Positions 42,791 through 51,200 of a stretch of DNA of 64,000 nucleotides are shown here, piece after piece. The notes below the pieces were generated by a model, which saw only the letters and a list, made by a program, of their open reading frames with translations, was not told the origin of the DNA and did no database searches. The position numbers were made by a program, and so were the translations under genes. Source of the stretch: Sanguibacter antarcticus (GTDB taxonomy: Bacteria; Actinomycetota; Actinomycetes; Actinomycetales; Cellulomonadaceae); NCBI RefSeq assembly GCF_002564005.1, contig NZ_PDJG01000001.1, positions 3,410,001 to 3,474,000 of the forward strand, given 5' to 3'. The stretch's first letter is position 1, and the number at the start of each line of letters is the position of its first letter.

Positions 42791-42844
42791 GCTCATGACG
42801 ACGGGCCGGGGCTCCTCGAGGAGTCCCGGCCCGTCGTCATGAGC
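42791..42844. terminator. 54-bp near-perfect palindrome, bidirectional terminator
   Basis: Two 27-base arms (42791-42817, 42818-42844) are reverse complements at 26 of 27 positions; the one mismatch would be a G-U pair in RNA. It lies between convergent gpmA and phoU. Arms begin GCTCATGACG and end CGTCATGAGC, with CTCCTCGAGGAG at the centre. Confidence 0.85.
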
Positions 42845-42895
42845 GAGGTGCTGGTGTGCTGAGCGGGTGCGGCCGCTCGACCGCGGCGGGTCTGA

Positions 42896-43561
42896 TCAGA
42901 CGGAGCGGATCGCCGACGCCTCGGCGAAGTCGCCGGTGACGAGATAGACGACGCGACGGGCGATCGAGACGCCGTGGTCGCCGAAGCGCTCGTAGTAGCG
43001 CCCGACGAGCGTGATGTCGATCGTCTCCTGCGCGGTCCCGTCCCAGCTCTCGCCGAGGAGCGCAGCGAACGTGTCCTGGTGCAGCGCGTCCAGGAGGTCG
43101 TCGTCGCGCTCGATGTTGGCCGCGACGGTGAGGTCACGGGTGGTGAGGAGCGTGGTGGTGCGACGCGCGACGCGGGTCGCGGCGTCGTGCATGGCAGCGA
43201 ACGTGTGCTCGGCTGCTGGTGCGATCGCCTTGCTGGGGTAGCGGCCCCGAGCAACCTGAGCGACGTGGCGGGCGAGGTCGCCCATCCGCTCGAGCGTCGC
43301 GCTCATCCGCAACGCGCTGACGACCACGCGCAGGTCGGTCGCCACCGGTTGCTGCTGGGCGAGGAGCAGCACGCAGCGCTCGTCCAGGTGTCGCTCGATC
43401 TGGTCGATCGCATGGTCGTCGGCGATGACGGACTGTGCGAGCTGGAGGTCGGCAGTCAGCAGCGCGGTGCCCGCGCGGCTGATGGCAGACTCCACCAGAC
43501 GGCTCATCTCGGCCAGGTCGTCACCGACCTGCTTGAGCTCTGATTCGAAGATCTCGCGCAT
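42896..43561 (-). CDS. phoU: Phosphate signalling regulator PhoU
   Basis: A 221-residue all-helical protein with two PhoU repeats (residues about 15-105 and 115-210). Each has the family's metal-binding acidic helix: ADDHAIDQIERHLDERC in the first and IERDDDLLDALHQDTF in the second. LRVVVSALRMSATLERMGDLARHVA and YYERFGDHGVSIARRVVYLVTG are typical. PhoU links the Pst transporter to the SenX3-type kinase and represses signalling when phosphate is plentiful. ATG 43561 has AGAGGGAA upstream. It points away from senX3, and a PHO box of four 11-base units lies in the shared spacer, oriented toward phoU. Confidence 0.95.
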   Translation of the reverse strand: MREIFESELKQVGDDLAEMSRLVESAISRAGTALLTADLQLAQSVIADDHAIDQIERHLDERCVLLLAQQQPVATDLRVVVSALRMSATLERMGDLARHVAQVARGRYPSKAIAPAAEHTFAAMHDAATRVARRTTTLLTTRDLTVAANIERDDDLLDALHQDTFAALLGESWDGTAQETIDITLVGRYYERFGDHGVSIARRVVYLVTGDFAEASAIRSV

Positions 43562-43625
43562 GTGTTCCCTCTCGTGGTGTGGTGCAGCGACCACGATGAC
43601 AAGTCCAGGTGTGGCTGCGGGGGCC

Positions 43626-43669
43626 GTCTCGTGAACGACGGGCCGACTCAACATGAACACTGGGTGACC
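43626..43669 (-). promoter_or_regulatory. PHO box (four 11-bp direct repeat units) upstream of phoU
   Basis: Read on the minus strand, four contiguous 11-base units start with GGTCACC (43669-43659), GTTCATG (43658-43648), GTCGGCC (43647-43637) and GTTCACG (43636-43626). Three match the actinobacterial PHO-box unit GTTCACC closely; the third is degenerate. It is a likely RegX3/PhoP-type binding site serving phoU and possibly senX3. Confidence 0.65.
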
Positions 43670-43739
43670 AGTCTCGCCCGTGCACTGACCATCTGTCGTC
43701 TGAACGGCCAGGCGGCCACTGTATGCCTGCTGGTGATCG

Positions 43740-43745
43740 TAGGCT
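43740..43745 (+). promoter_or_regulatory. -10 box of the leaderless senX3 promoter
   Basis: TAGGCT ends six bases before GTG 43752; no ribosome-binding sequence is present. Confidence 0.55.
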
Positions 43746-43751
43746 GACGCC

Positions 43752-44900
43752 GTGGACGGATATTCGATCATCGTGGCAGGACTGCTCGGTCTCATGACCG
43801 GTGTGCTCGCGACCCTGGCGTTCCGGATGAGCGAGCGAGAGCAGCGCTCGGTTCCCGTGCGGGTGCCTCCGGAGATCGATCCGGGCGTGGTGAGGGTCTT
43901 GGCCGTCCTCCGTTCTGCGGCCGTGGTCCTCGGCGCCGACGACCGCGTCGTGCGAGCCAGCGCACAGGCGTACGCGCTCGGGATCGTCCGGACAGACGCG
44001 GTCGCCCACCCGGCGATCCAGGACATGGTCGACGCGGTGCGCCGGGACGGTGTCATCGCCGACGAGGAGCTCGAGCTGCCCCGCGGGCCGATCGGTCGGG
44101 GGCGCGTCATGGTCCAGGTCAGGGTCGCTCGGCTCGACAGCGACCACGTCGTGGTTCTCGGCGAGGACCGCACGGAGGCGCGACGCGTCGAGGCCATCCG
44201 TCGCGACTTCGCGGTGAACGTGTCGCACGAGCTCAAGACGCCGGTCGGTGCGATCTCCCTGCTCGCCGAGACCATGCAGGACGCTGCAGACGACCCGGAG
44301 GCGGTGCGCCACTTCGCCGGACGGATGCAGCAGGAGTCGACCAGGCTCGGCGCTCTCGTCCACGAGATCATCGAGCTCTCCCGCCTCCAGGTGGCCGGTG
44401 CTCTCACGGAGATCGGTGTCATCGAGGTCGACGAGGTCGTTGCCGAGGCAGCGGACCGGGCTCGGGTCGTCGCCCAGGCGAAGGAGATCACGCTCGACGT
44501 CGGTGGAGAGCCGGGCCTGCGGGTCTTCGGCGACCACGCGCTCCTGGTGACCGCTGTGCGGAACCTGCTGGACAACGCGGTCGCGTACTCGGGGTCCAAC
44601 ACGCGGATCGGGCTCGGTGTGCGCAGCGCGGGCGACCTCGTGGAGATCGTCGTCGTCGACCAGGGGATCGGTATCGACGCGAGCCAGCAGGCGCGGATCT
44701 TCGAACGTTTCTACCGCGTCGACCCGGCGCGCTCTCGCGACACCGGTGGAACAGGTCTCGGCCTGAGCATCGTCAAGCACATCGCGTCCGACCATGGCGG
44801 GGACGTGCGGATCTGGTCCGAGCCCGGACGCGGATCCACGTTCACCCTGCGCATCCCGTCAGCCGGCGCAGAGCACACATCTCCTGAGGAGGACGCATGA
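43752..44900 (+). CDS. senX3: Phosphate-responsive sensor histidine kinase
   Basis: A 382-residue kinase of the SenX3/PhoR type. An N-terminal hydrophobic segment (IIVAGLLGLMTGVLATLAF) anchors it; only one clear helix is visible, against two in M. tuberculosis SenX3. A PAS-like region (residues about 50-140) precedes the HisKA domain with the phosphorylated His159 in NVSHELKTPVGAIS. The HATPase domain has VRNLLDNAVAYS (N box), VVDQGIGID (G1), and GGTGLGLSIVKHI (G2). It is coupled to regX3 by an ATGA overlap. The call as senX3 rather than phoR rests on synteny with gpmA and phoU. Confidence 0.92.
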   Translation: MDGYSIIVAGLLGLMTGVLATLAFRMSEREQRSVPVRVPPEIDPGVVRVLAVLRSAAVVLGADDRVVRASAQAYALGIVRTDAVAHPAIQDMVDAVRRDGVIADEELELPRGPIGRGRVMVQVRVARLDSDHVVVLGEDRTEARRVEAIRRDFAVNVSHELKTPVGAISLLAETMQDAADDPEAVRHFAGRMQQESTRLGALVHEIIELSRLQVAGALTEIGVIEVDEVVAEAADRARVVAQAKEITLDVGGEPGLRVFGDHALLVTAVRNLLDNAVAYSGSNTRIGLGVRSAGDLVEIVVVDQGIGIDASQQARIFERFYRVDPARSRDTGGTGLGLSIVKHIASDHGGDVRIWSEPGRGSTFTLRIPSAGAEHTSPEEDA

Positions 44901-45595
44901 CCCGCATCCTGGTGGTCGAGGACGAGGAGTCCTACCGCGAGCCGCTCACGTACCAGCTGACCCGTGAGGGCTTCGAGGTGGTCGCGGTCGCGACAGGGCT
45001 CGAGGCGCTCGCCGCGTTCGACGAGGGGGGAGCGGACCTCGTCCTGCTGGACCTCATGCTCCCCGGGCTGTCCGGCACCGAGGTGTGCCGGGAGCTGCGC
45101 CAGCGGTCGGACGTGCCGGTCATCATGCTCACGGCGAAGGACGGCGAGATCGACAAGGTCGTCGGGCTCGAGCTCGGTGCGGACGACTACGTGACGAAGC
45201 CGTACTCGTTCCGTGAGCTGCTCGCACGGGTGCGCGCGGTCTTGCGTCGCCGGCAGCCGGCTGCCGGAACCGAGGACGATCCGTTGGAGGACATGCTCGT
45301 CGCCGGACCTGTGCACATGGACGTGGAGCGGCACGTCGTCACCGTGCGGGGAGAAGCTATCGCGCTCCCGCTCAAGGAGTTCGACCTCCTCGAGTTCCTG
45401 CTCCGCAACGCAGGCAGGGTCCTCACACGTGGGCAGCTCATCGACCGGGTGTGGGGATCGGACTACGTCGGTGACACCAAGACGCTCGACGTCCACGTCA
45501 AGCGGATCCGGTCCAAGGTCGAGATCGACCCGGGGACACCAGAGCTGCTGCTCACCGTGCGCGGCCTCGGATACAAGTTCGTCGAGGCAGAATGA
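44897..45595 (+). CDS. regX3: OmpR/PhoB-family response regulator
   Basis: A 232-residue DNA-binding regulator, the partner of SenX3. The receiver domain has the acidic pair in VVEDEESY, phosphoacceptor Asp52 in LVLLDLMLPG, and Lys in VTKPYSFRELLARV. The winged-helix C-terminal domain has LPLKEFDLLEFLLRNAGRVLTRGQL (in part) and VDVHVKRIR-like TLDVHVKRIRSKVE. It likely activates pst and phoU under phosphate starvation through the PHO boxes described here. ATG 44897 has GAGGAGG upstream and overlaps the senX3 stop. pstS follows. Confidence 0.94.
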   Translation: MTRILVVEDEESYREPLTYQLTREGFEVVAVATGLEALAAFDEGGADLVLLDLMLPGLSGTEVCRELRQRSDVPVIMLTAKDGEIDKVVGLELGADDYVTKPYSFRELLARVRAVLRRRQPAAGTEDDPLEDMLVAGPVHMDVERHVVTVRGEAIALPLKEFDLLEFLLRNAGRVLTRGQLIDRVWGSDYVGDTKTLDVHVKRIRSKVEIDPGTPELLLTVRGLGYKFVEAE

Positions 45596-45653
45596 CCGTT
45601 ATACCCCTCGGTGTCGGGAGGTGGGGCCGTGTCCGCTGGAGTATCTGTGCACT

Positions 45654-45675
45654 GTTCATCTTCCGTTCACCCTGG
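45654..45675 (+). promoter_or_regulatory. PHO box upstream of pstS
   Basis: Two adjacent 11-base units, GTTCATCTTCC (45654-45664) and GTTCACCCTGG (45665-45675), match the actinobacterial PHO-box unit GTTCACC at 6 and 7 of 7 positions. TAGCGT (45693-45698) lies 17 bases beyond and could be the -10 box, so the second unit would take the -35 place. Confidence 0.75.
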
Positions 45676-45765
45676 GAGCGTCGTCGCGTCATCCGGACTC
45701 CTTAGCGTCGTCCTAGATCGCAGACAACCCGTGCTGCGGCCGAGAACTTGAGGATGGGTCAGACA

Positions 45766-46890
45766 GTGAAGCGTGTGAACAACCGCAGCCTCACCAGCAT
45801 CGCGCTGGTCGGAGCAGTCGCAGTTTCCCTCGCCGGGTGCGGCGCCGATGCAACCAGCTCGGACAGCTCCACGTCCGCCAGCACGGAGGGCGCAGAGCTC
45901 AGCGGAAACCTTGCCGGTGCGGGCGCCAGCTCGCAGGAGAAGGCGATGAACGGCTGGATCGCGACCTACACGGGCGTCGCTCCTGACGTCACCGTGTCGT
46001 ACGAGTCGATCGGCTCCGGCGGTGGCCGCGAGCAGTTCCTCTCTGGTGGCGTGCAGTTCGCCGGGTCGGACGCCGCGCTCAAGGACGACGAGCTCGAGTC
46101 GGCAGTCGAGCGCTGCTACGGCGGCGAAGCGATCGAGCTTCCGCTGTACATCAGCCCCATCGCCGTGGTCTACAACCTGCCTGGCGTCGACGCCGCGAAC
46201 CTCAACATGTCGGCTGAGCTCATCGCCAAGATCTTCAACGGCGACATCACGATGTGGAACGACCCGGCGATCGCCGCCGAGAACGAGGGCGTCGAGCTCC
46301 CGGACATCGACATCATCCCGGTGAACCGCTCTGACGAGTCCGGCACGACGGAGAACTTCACCGAGTACCTCTCCGCCGCCTCGAACGGCGCCTGGACCCA
46401 CGAGGCGAGCGGCGACTGGCCGATCTCCGGCACGCAGTCGGGTGCACAGACGTCTGGTCTCATCGACACCGTGACAGGTGCCGAGGGTGCGATCGGCTAC
46501 GCCGACGCGTCCCGCGCCGGTGACCTCGGTACGGTCGCTCTCAAGGTCGGCGACGAGTACGTGCCGTTCTCGGCAGAGGCCGCCGCGAAGGTCGTCGACG
46601 CTTCCCCGCGCACGGAAGACTCGACGGACAAGCGTCTTGTCGTCGAGCTCGACCGCACCACCACCGAGTCGGGCGCCTACCCGCTCGTTCTCATCTCGTA
46701 CTCGATCGCGTGCTCGCAGTACGAGGACGAGGCTGACGCCGCCAACGTCAAGGCGTTCCTCAGCTACGTCGCCAGCGCGGAGGGCCAGGACGTGGTCGCC
46801 GCGGCCGACGTCGCAGGCTCCGCCCCGATCTCGGACGACCTGCGTGCCGAGGCACAGGCTGCGATCGACTCGATCAGCACCGTCGGCTGA
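45766..46890 (+). CDS. pstS: Phosphate ABC transporter substrate-binding lipoprotein
   Basis: The extracytoplasmic phosphate-capturing subunit. A lipoprotein signal ends in the lipobox SLAGC with Cys25 (counting from GTG 45766). A Ser/Thr-rich spacer follows, then the binding domain: GAGASSQEKAMNGWI, SIGSGGGREQFLSGGVQFAGSD (in two parts), NRSDESGTTENFTEYL and GAIGYADASR carry the phosphate-contacting Ser/Asp/Arg residues. Length 374 residues. ATG 45754 is an alternative start. The PHO box upstream and a strong hairpin downstream suggest it is expressed more than pstCAB. Confidence 0.94.
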   Translation: MKRVNNRSLTSIALVGAVAVSLAGCGADATSSDSSTSASTEGAELSGNLAGAGASSQEKAMNGWIATYTGVAPDVTVSYESIGSGGGREQFLSGGVQFAGSDAALKDDELESAVERCYGGEAIELPLYISPIAVVYNLPGVDAANLNMSAELIAKIFNGDITMWNDPAIAAENEGVELPDIDIIPVNRSDESGTTENFTEYLSAASNGAWTHEASGDWPISGTQSGAQTSGLIDTVTGAEGAIGYADASRAGDLGTVALKVGDEYVPFSAEAAAKVVDASPRTEDSTDKRLVVELDRTTTESGAYPLVLISYSIACSQYEDEADAANVKAFLSYVASAEGQDVVAAADVAGSAPISDDLRAEAQAAIDSISTVG

Positions 46891-46897
46891 CACCCGA

Positions 46898-46929
46898 GGG
46901 CCGCACCGGGACCTGTCCCGATGCGGCCC
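46898..46929 (+). terminator. Hairpin between pstS and pstC (partial terminator or stabiliser)
   Basis: GGGCCGCA and TGCGGCCC enclose an inner CGGGAC/GTCCCG stem with a two-base gap, seven bases after the pstS stop. Because pstC and pstA have no separate PHO box, this is likely a read-through attenuator or a 3' stabiliser of pstS mRNA. Confidence 0.6.
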
Positions 46930-46973
46930 GTGTCGTTGGACCCGTTCCACACCTCACCATCGACGGAGAACCA

Positions 46974-47960
46974 GTGGCCGTACTGAGCCCCACCCGGGCT
47001 GACAAGCAGCTCAACGAGAGAGAGCCGGACGTGAAGCGCAACAAGGGCGGGATCGCCGGGCGCATCTTCCAGTACCTCTCCGTCGGCGCAGGTCTGACGA
47101 TCCTTCTGACACTGGCAGCCGTGGCCGTCTTCCTCGTCGTCCGTGCCTGGCCGGCGCTGACCGCGAGCCCCGAGGAGCTCCAAGAGATCTCGTGGTTCAG
47201 CGGGAGCTCGCTCCTCGGGTATGTCGGGCCGCTGATCTTCGGCACCCTGCTCGCGTCGATCCTCGCCCTCCTCATCGCCGTGCCGCTCTCGATGGGCATC
47301 GCGCTCTTCATCTCGCACTACGCTCCACGCTCGCTCGCGCAGGCTCTCGGCTACGTCATCGACCTGCTCGCGGCGATCCCGTCGGTCGTCTACGGGCTGT
47401 GGGGCGCGCTGTGGCTCGCGCCGACGCTCGACCCGATCTTCCAGTGGATGACCGACTTCCTCGGCTTCATCCCGCTCTTCGCGGGGTATCAGCCGCCAGC
47501 GAAGAACGTGCTGACAGCCTCGGTCGTCCTGGCCGTCATGATCCTCCCGATCATCACCGCAGTCGCCCGTGAGGTCTTCCTCCAGACTCCGCGACTGCAC
47601 GAGGAAGCCGCGCTCGCCCTCGGCGCGACGCGCTGGGAGATGGTTCGCACGGCCGTCATCCCGTTCGGGCGGTCCGGCGTCATCAGCGCCTCGATGCTCG
47701 GCCTGGGCCGCGCGCTCGGCGAGACGATGGCGGTGCTCATGATCCTGTCCCCGGGAGCCCTGTACTCGTTCTTCCTGCTCAAGCCAGGGCAGCACCAGAC
47801 GATCGCTGCGAACATCGCGTCGAAGTTCCCGGAAGCGTCCGGGCTGTCCGTCAGCGCACTCATCGCGACCGGCCTCGCGCTGTTCGTGATCACGCTTGCC
47901 GTCAACATGTTCGCCCGGTGGATCATCTCTCGCCGCAGCGAATTCTCTGGAGCCAACTGA
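46974..47960 (+). CDS. pstC: Phosphate ABC transporter permease PstC
   Basis: A 328-residue inner subunit with six transmembrane helices, beginning with SVGAGLTILLTLAAVAVFLV. The BPD permease domain includes FGTLLASILALLIAVPLSMGIAL and the EAA loop around LHEEAALALGATRWEMVRTAVIPFG (in pieces), which contacts PstB. LLAAIPSVVYGLWG is a PstC hallmark. The GTG 46974 start gives a cytoplasmic basic N-terminus. The stop overlaps the pstA start by one base (TGATG). Confidence 0.95.
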   Translation: MAVLSPTRADKQLNEREPDVKRNKGGIAGRIFQYLSVGAGLTILLTLAAVAVFLVVRAWPALTASPEELQEISWFSGSSLLGYVGPLIFGTLLASILALLIAVPLSMGIALFISHYAPRSLAQALGYVIDLLAAIPSVVYGLWGALWLAPTLDPIFQWMTDFLGFIPLFAGYQPPAKNVLTASVVLAVMILPIITAVAREVFLQTPRLHEEAALALGATRWEMVRTAVIPFGRSGVISASMLGLGRALGETMAVLMILSPGALYSFFLLKPGQHQTIAANIASKFPEASGLSVSALIATGLALFVITLAVNMFARWIISRRSEFSGAN

Positions 47961-49021
47961 TGACGACCACGACCGTCGATCCCGCCACCGGGACGCAGAC
48001 CCTAGCTCGTCGGAAGCTCGCGTCGTGGGCGCCCTGGGCATTCGCTGCCGGTGCTCTCGTCCTCGCGTTCCTCCTCGTCCTCGTGCTGGGTACACCGACC
48101 TTTGCGTCAGTCGGGGCGCTCGCCATCGTGCTCTACGCAGTCGGGCTGACCCTGACGTCACGGATCGTCGAGGGCGAGCGCCAGGCCACGGACCGGCTGG
48201 CGACGACGCTCATCACGCTCGCGTTCGGGGTCGCCCTCATCCCTCTCGTGTCGCTGCTCTGGACGGTCGTCGTCGAGGGGTCGAAGCGATTCAGCCCGAC
48301 GTTCCTCAACACGAACATGGTCGGGGTCTTCGGGGACATGACCGAGGGCGGTGTTTACCACGCGATCATGGGGACCCTGCTCATCACGGTCGCCGCGGCA
48401 GTGATCTCGGTGCCGATCGGCATCCTCACCGCGATCTACCTCGTCGAGTACGGGCAGGGGCACCTCGCCCGGAGCATCACGTTCCTCGTCGACGTCATGA
48501 CCGGCATCCCGTCGATCGTCGCGGGCCTCTTCGCGTTCACGCTCTTCACCTGGGTTTTCGGCCCGGCCTACCGATCGGGCCTCATGGGTGCCGCAGCGCT
48601 CTCGGTGCTCATGATCCCTGTGGTCATCCGGTCGTGCGAAGAGATGCTGCGGCTCGTGCCGAACGAGCTCCGGGAAGCGGCGTACGCGCTCGGTGTCCCG
48701 AAGTACCTGACGATCATCAAGGTCGTCCTGCGCACAGCAGTCGCCGGTATCGTCACCGGCGTGATGCTCGCAGTCGCTCGTGTCATCGGTGAGACCGCTC
48801 CCTTGCTGCTCACCGTCGGTATCGTCACGAACGTCAACTGGGACCTCTTCGACGGTCGGATGGCGACCCTGCCGGTGTACGCCTATCGCCAGTACTCTCA
48901 AGGTGGCATCGGCGTGGAACGCGCCTGGGCCGCTGCGCTGACGCTCATCGCGATCGTCATGATCCTCAACATCGTCGCCCGGCTCGTGAGCCGGTACTTC
49001 TCACCGAAGGCCATCCGTTGA
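47960..49021 (+). CDS. pstA: Phosphate ABC transporter permease PstA
   Basis: A 353-residue permease partner of PstC. Two extra hydrophobic segments (about residues 26-44 and 48-66) precede the six-helix permease domain, whose features include [41 protein letters not shown], and the EAA loop [35 protein letters not shown] is typical of PstA. The start ATG 47960 shares a base with the pstC stop, so translation is coupled. Confidence 0.95.
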   Translation: MTTTTVDPATGTQTLARRKLASWAPWAFAAGALVLAFLLVLVLGTPTFASVGALAIVLYAVGLTLTSRIVEGERQATDRLATTLITLAFGVALIPLVSLLWTVVVEGSKRFSPTFLNTNMVGVFGDMTEGGVYHAIMGTLLITVAAAVISVPIGILTAIYLVEYGQGHLARSITFLVDVMTGIPSIVAGLFAFTLFTWVFGPAYRSGLMGAAALSVLMIPVVIRSCEEMLRLVPNELREAAYALGVPKYLTIIKVVLRTAVAGIVTGVMLAVARVIGETAPLLLTVGIVTNVNWDLFDGRMATLPVYAYRQYSQGGIGVERAWAAALTLIAIVMILNIVARLVSRYFSPKAIR

Positions 49022-49097
49022 CCGCGGTCCGCACGTCCCGTCCTGCACCACCCGCCGTCATGGTCTCCGCACCGGCGAGCTTCCTGAAAGGAACCAC

Positions 49098-49877
49098 GTG
49101 TCCAAGCGCATCGACGTCAGCGATCTGAACGTCTACTACAGCGAGTTCCTCGCCGTCGCGGACGTCTCCATGACCATCGAGGAGCGTTCTGTCACGGCGC
49201 TCATCGGTCCGTCAGGCTGCGGGAAGTCGACCTTCCTCCGCACCCTCAACCGCATGCACGAGGTCATCCCCGGAGCGCGCGTCGAGGGCAAGGCGGTCAT
49301 GGACGGCCGCGACCTCTACGCGGCAGAGGTCGACCCGGTCGACGTCCGTCGTCAGGTCGGCATGGTCTTCCAGCGACCCAACCCCTTCCCGACGATGTCG
49401 ATCGAGGAGAACGTCCTCGCGGGCGTTCGCCTGAACAACCGTCGGATCTCGAAGTCCGACGCGTCCGACCTCGTCGAGTCGTCGTTGCAGGGCGCCAACC
49501 TGTGGAACGAGGTGAAGGACCGACTCGGCCGACCAGGCTCCTCCCTCTCCGGTGGGCAGCAGCAGCGCCTGTGCATCGCGCGGGCGATCGCGGTGAAGCC
49601 GGACGTCCTGCTCATGGACGAGCCCTGCTCGGCGCTCGACCCGATCTCCACGCTCGCCATCGAGGACCTCATGGCCGAGCTCAAGGACGAGTACACGATC
49701 GTCATCGTCACGCACAACATGCAGCAGGCCGCACGCGTCAGCGACCGGACGGCCTTCTTCAATATCGCCGGAACGGGCAAGCCTGGTCGTCTCATCGAGA
49801 TGGACGATACCTCGACGATGTTCTCCTCCCCGACGCAGAAGGCCACGGAGGACTACATCTCCGGTCGCTTCGGGTGA
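49098..49877 (+). CDS. pstB: Phosphate ABC transporter ATP-binding protein PstB
   Basis: The 259-residue ATPase that powers phosphate uptake. Walker A is GPSGCGKST, the Q-loop is [16 protein letters not shown] (PstB-specific NPFP), the signature is [17 protein letters not shown], Walker B is [13 protein letters not shown], and the switch histidine is in [17 protein letters not shown] 49098 has GAAAGGA upstream. It lies 76 bases after pstA. A strong bidirectional terminator follows. Confidence 0.97.
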   Translation: MSKRIDVSDLNVYYSEFLAVADVSMTIEERSVTALIGPSGCGKSTFLRTLNRMHEVIPGARVEGKAVMDGRDLYAAEVDPVDVRRQVGMVFQRPNPFPTMSIEENVLAGVRLNNRRISKSDASDLVESSLQGANLWNEVKDRLGRPGSSLSGGQQQRLCIARAIAVKPDVLLMDEPCSALDPISTLAIEDLMAELKDEYTIVIVTHNMQQAARVSDRTAFFNIAGTGKPGRLIEMDDTSTMFSSPTQKATEDYISGRFG

Positions 49878-49902
49878 GCACCCCGCCGCACGGCCGCTGA
49901 CG

Positions 49903-49940
49903 ACGAAGGCCGGTCTCCCTGAGGGGAGGCCGGCCTTCGT
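49903..49940. terminator. Bidirectional terminator between pstB and the lipoprotein gene
   Basis: ACGAAGGCCGG pairs with CCGGCCTTCGT and encloses CTCCC-TGAG-GGGAG, with a single mismatched pair between the stems, in the spacer between convergent genes. Confidence 0.8.
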
Positions 49941-49953
49941 GCGTGCAGAGGAC

Positions 49954-50424
49954 CTACTCGGACGGGACGAAGTCTGCGTACTCGTCGAGGGTGCTGTCGA
50001 GCACGGGCACGAACACGTCGATGCTCTCGCCGGCGCTAGTCGTCAGCGTGACGGGCAGGTTCGCACCGGGAGCGACGGTGACCTGGTCGATGAGCAGCAT
50101 GAGGCCGTCGTCGACGGAGAAGTTCACGGTCTCGCCGGCCTCCAGCTGTACGGGGATGGTGACCGACCCGTCCTGCGCCGCGATCGTGAGCGTCTCGGGC
50201 TCTGCGGACGCGCTGCTCGCTGCGCCGAGCAGGCGTCCGGCGGCGTCCTTGCTCGGGCTGAGGATCATGAGGTTGAGGACGTCGAGGTCCCCGACCTGCG
50301 CGCGGATGCCGTCGGACGCCGCGTAGGGCACGTCCGTCGTGATCGGCGAGCACGCGGCGAGCGCGAGGGCGAGACCTGCGACGCCGAGGGCGAGCGCTGG
50401 ACGGGGCAGGGTCTTGTGGCGCAT
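49954..50424 (-). CDS. Small secreted lipoprotein, unknown function
   Basis: A 156-residue exported protein with a lipoprotein signal (VAGLALALAAC, lipobox Cys near residue 25). The mature part is predicted beta-rich, with LEAGETVNFSVDDGLMLLIDQV and APGANLPVTLTTSAGESIDVFVPV (in pieces), reminiscent of cupredoxin-like or PCu(A)C copper-chaperone folds. The Met/His copper motif of PCu(A)C is missing, so copper binding is not supported. ATG 50424 has AGGAG seven bases upstream. It is divergent from carD. A lipoprotein gene next to carD recurs in actinobacteria as far as I recall. Confidence 0.65.
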   Translation of the reverse strand: MRHKTLPRPALALGVAGLALALAACSPITTDVPYAASDGIRAQVGDLDVLNLMILSPSKDAAGRLLGAASSASAEPETLTIAAQDGSVTIPVQLEAGETVNFSVDDGLMLLIDQVTVAPGANLPVTLTTSAGESIDVFVPVLDSTLDEYADFVPSE

Positions 50425-50652
50425 CAATGAACTCCTGTAGTCGCGTGCGGGCCTCGCGTGGCGGCTTCTGGCGGCTCAGCCCCCGATTTTCGGCGCGGAC
50501 CATAACCTCCCGATCGTACCGGTCCGCTGCTCCGTCCGGCGCGTCGGATGCTGTGGTAGCGCCCACATCGACGGCCCTGCGCCGAGCCGTCCTCGAGCCT
50601 CCTCCCCGTCGAGACCCGACGACCGGCCCGGAATTTCAACGTTCTGACGTGG

Positions 50653-50658
50653 TAAGAT
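50653..50658 (+). promoter_or_regulatory. Probable -10 box of carD
   Basis: TAAGAT lies 28 bases before the carD ATG, in the most AT-rich part of the spacer. GGAATT 17 bases upstream could be the -35; whether a housekeeping or stress sigma factor uses it is open. Confidence 0.45.
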
Positions 50659-50686
50659 CGGCATCCGCGAAAGGGGACTTCCACAG

Positions 50687-51169
50687 ATGACGTTCACAGT
50701 TGGGGAGACCGTTGTCTACCCGCACCACGGTGCCGCTCTTATTGAAGAGATCAAGACCAGGACAGTCCGTGGCGAGGAGAAGGTCTACCTCAAGCTCAAG
50801 GTCACGCAGGGAGATCTGACGATCGAGGTGCCCGCGGACAATATCGACCTCGTCGGCGTGCGCGACGTCGTCGGCCAGGAAGGTCTCGACCGCGTGTTCG
50901 AGGTGCTCCGTGCTCCGTACACCGAAGAGCCGACGAACTGGTCGCGTCGGTACAAGGCCAATGTCGAGAAGATCGCGTCGGGTGACGTGATCAAGGTGGC
51001 CGAGGTCGTCCGCGACCTCTCCCGCAGAGACGCCGACCGCGGGCTCTCGGCCGGCGAGAAGCGCATGCTGGCGCGTGCTCGTCAGATCCTCGTGTCGGAG
51101 CTTGCGCTCGCCGAGCACACGGAAGAAGAGAAGGCGGAAGCGATCCTCGACGAGGTCCTCGCATCCTGA
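50687..51169 (+). CDS. carD: CarD-family RNA polymerase-binding regulator
   Basis: A 160-residue protein that binds the RNA polymerase beta subunit and stabilises open promoter complexes, essential for rRNA control in mycobacteria. The N-terminal Tudor-like RID domain is [20 protein letters not shown] through [14 protein letters not shown]; the C-terminal helical DNA-binding domain has the conserved tryptophan in [13 protein letters not shown] followed by [21 protein letters not shown] 50687 is preceded by AAGGGG. It leads the ispD-ispF-cysS-rlmB region, as in many actinobacteria. Confidence 0.97.
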   Translation: MTFTVGETVVYPHHGAALIEEIKTRTVRGEEKVYLKLKVTQGDLTIEVPADNIDLVGVRDVVGQEGLDRVFEVLRAPYTEEPTNWSRRYKANVEKIASGDVIKVAEVVRDLSRRDADRGLSAGEKRMLARARQILVSELALAEHTEEEKAEAILDEVLAS

Positions 51170-51200
51170 GCACGCCGATGCTCGACGAGGACGTCACCCC

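Noticed and set aside
49954-50424. PCu(A)C copper chaperone
   Set aside because: The fold may be similar, but the Met/His copper-binding motif is missing.
50631-50658. Stress sigma-factor (SigH-type) promoter for carD
   Set aside because: GGAATT is present, but the matching GTT -10 is not at the right place; only the TAAGAT box is kept, at low confidence.
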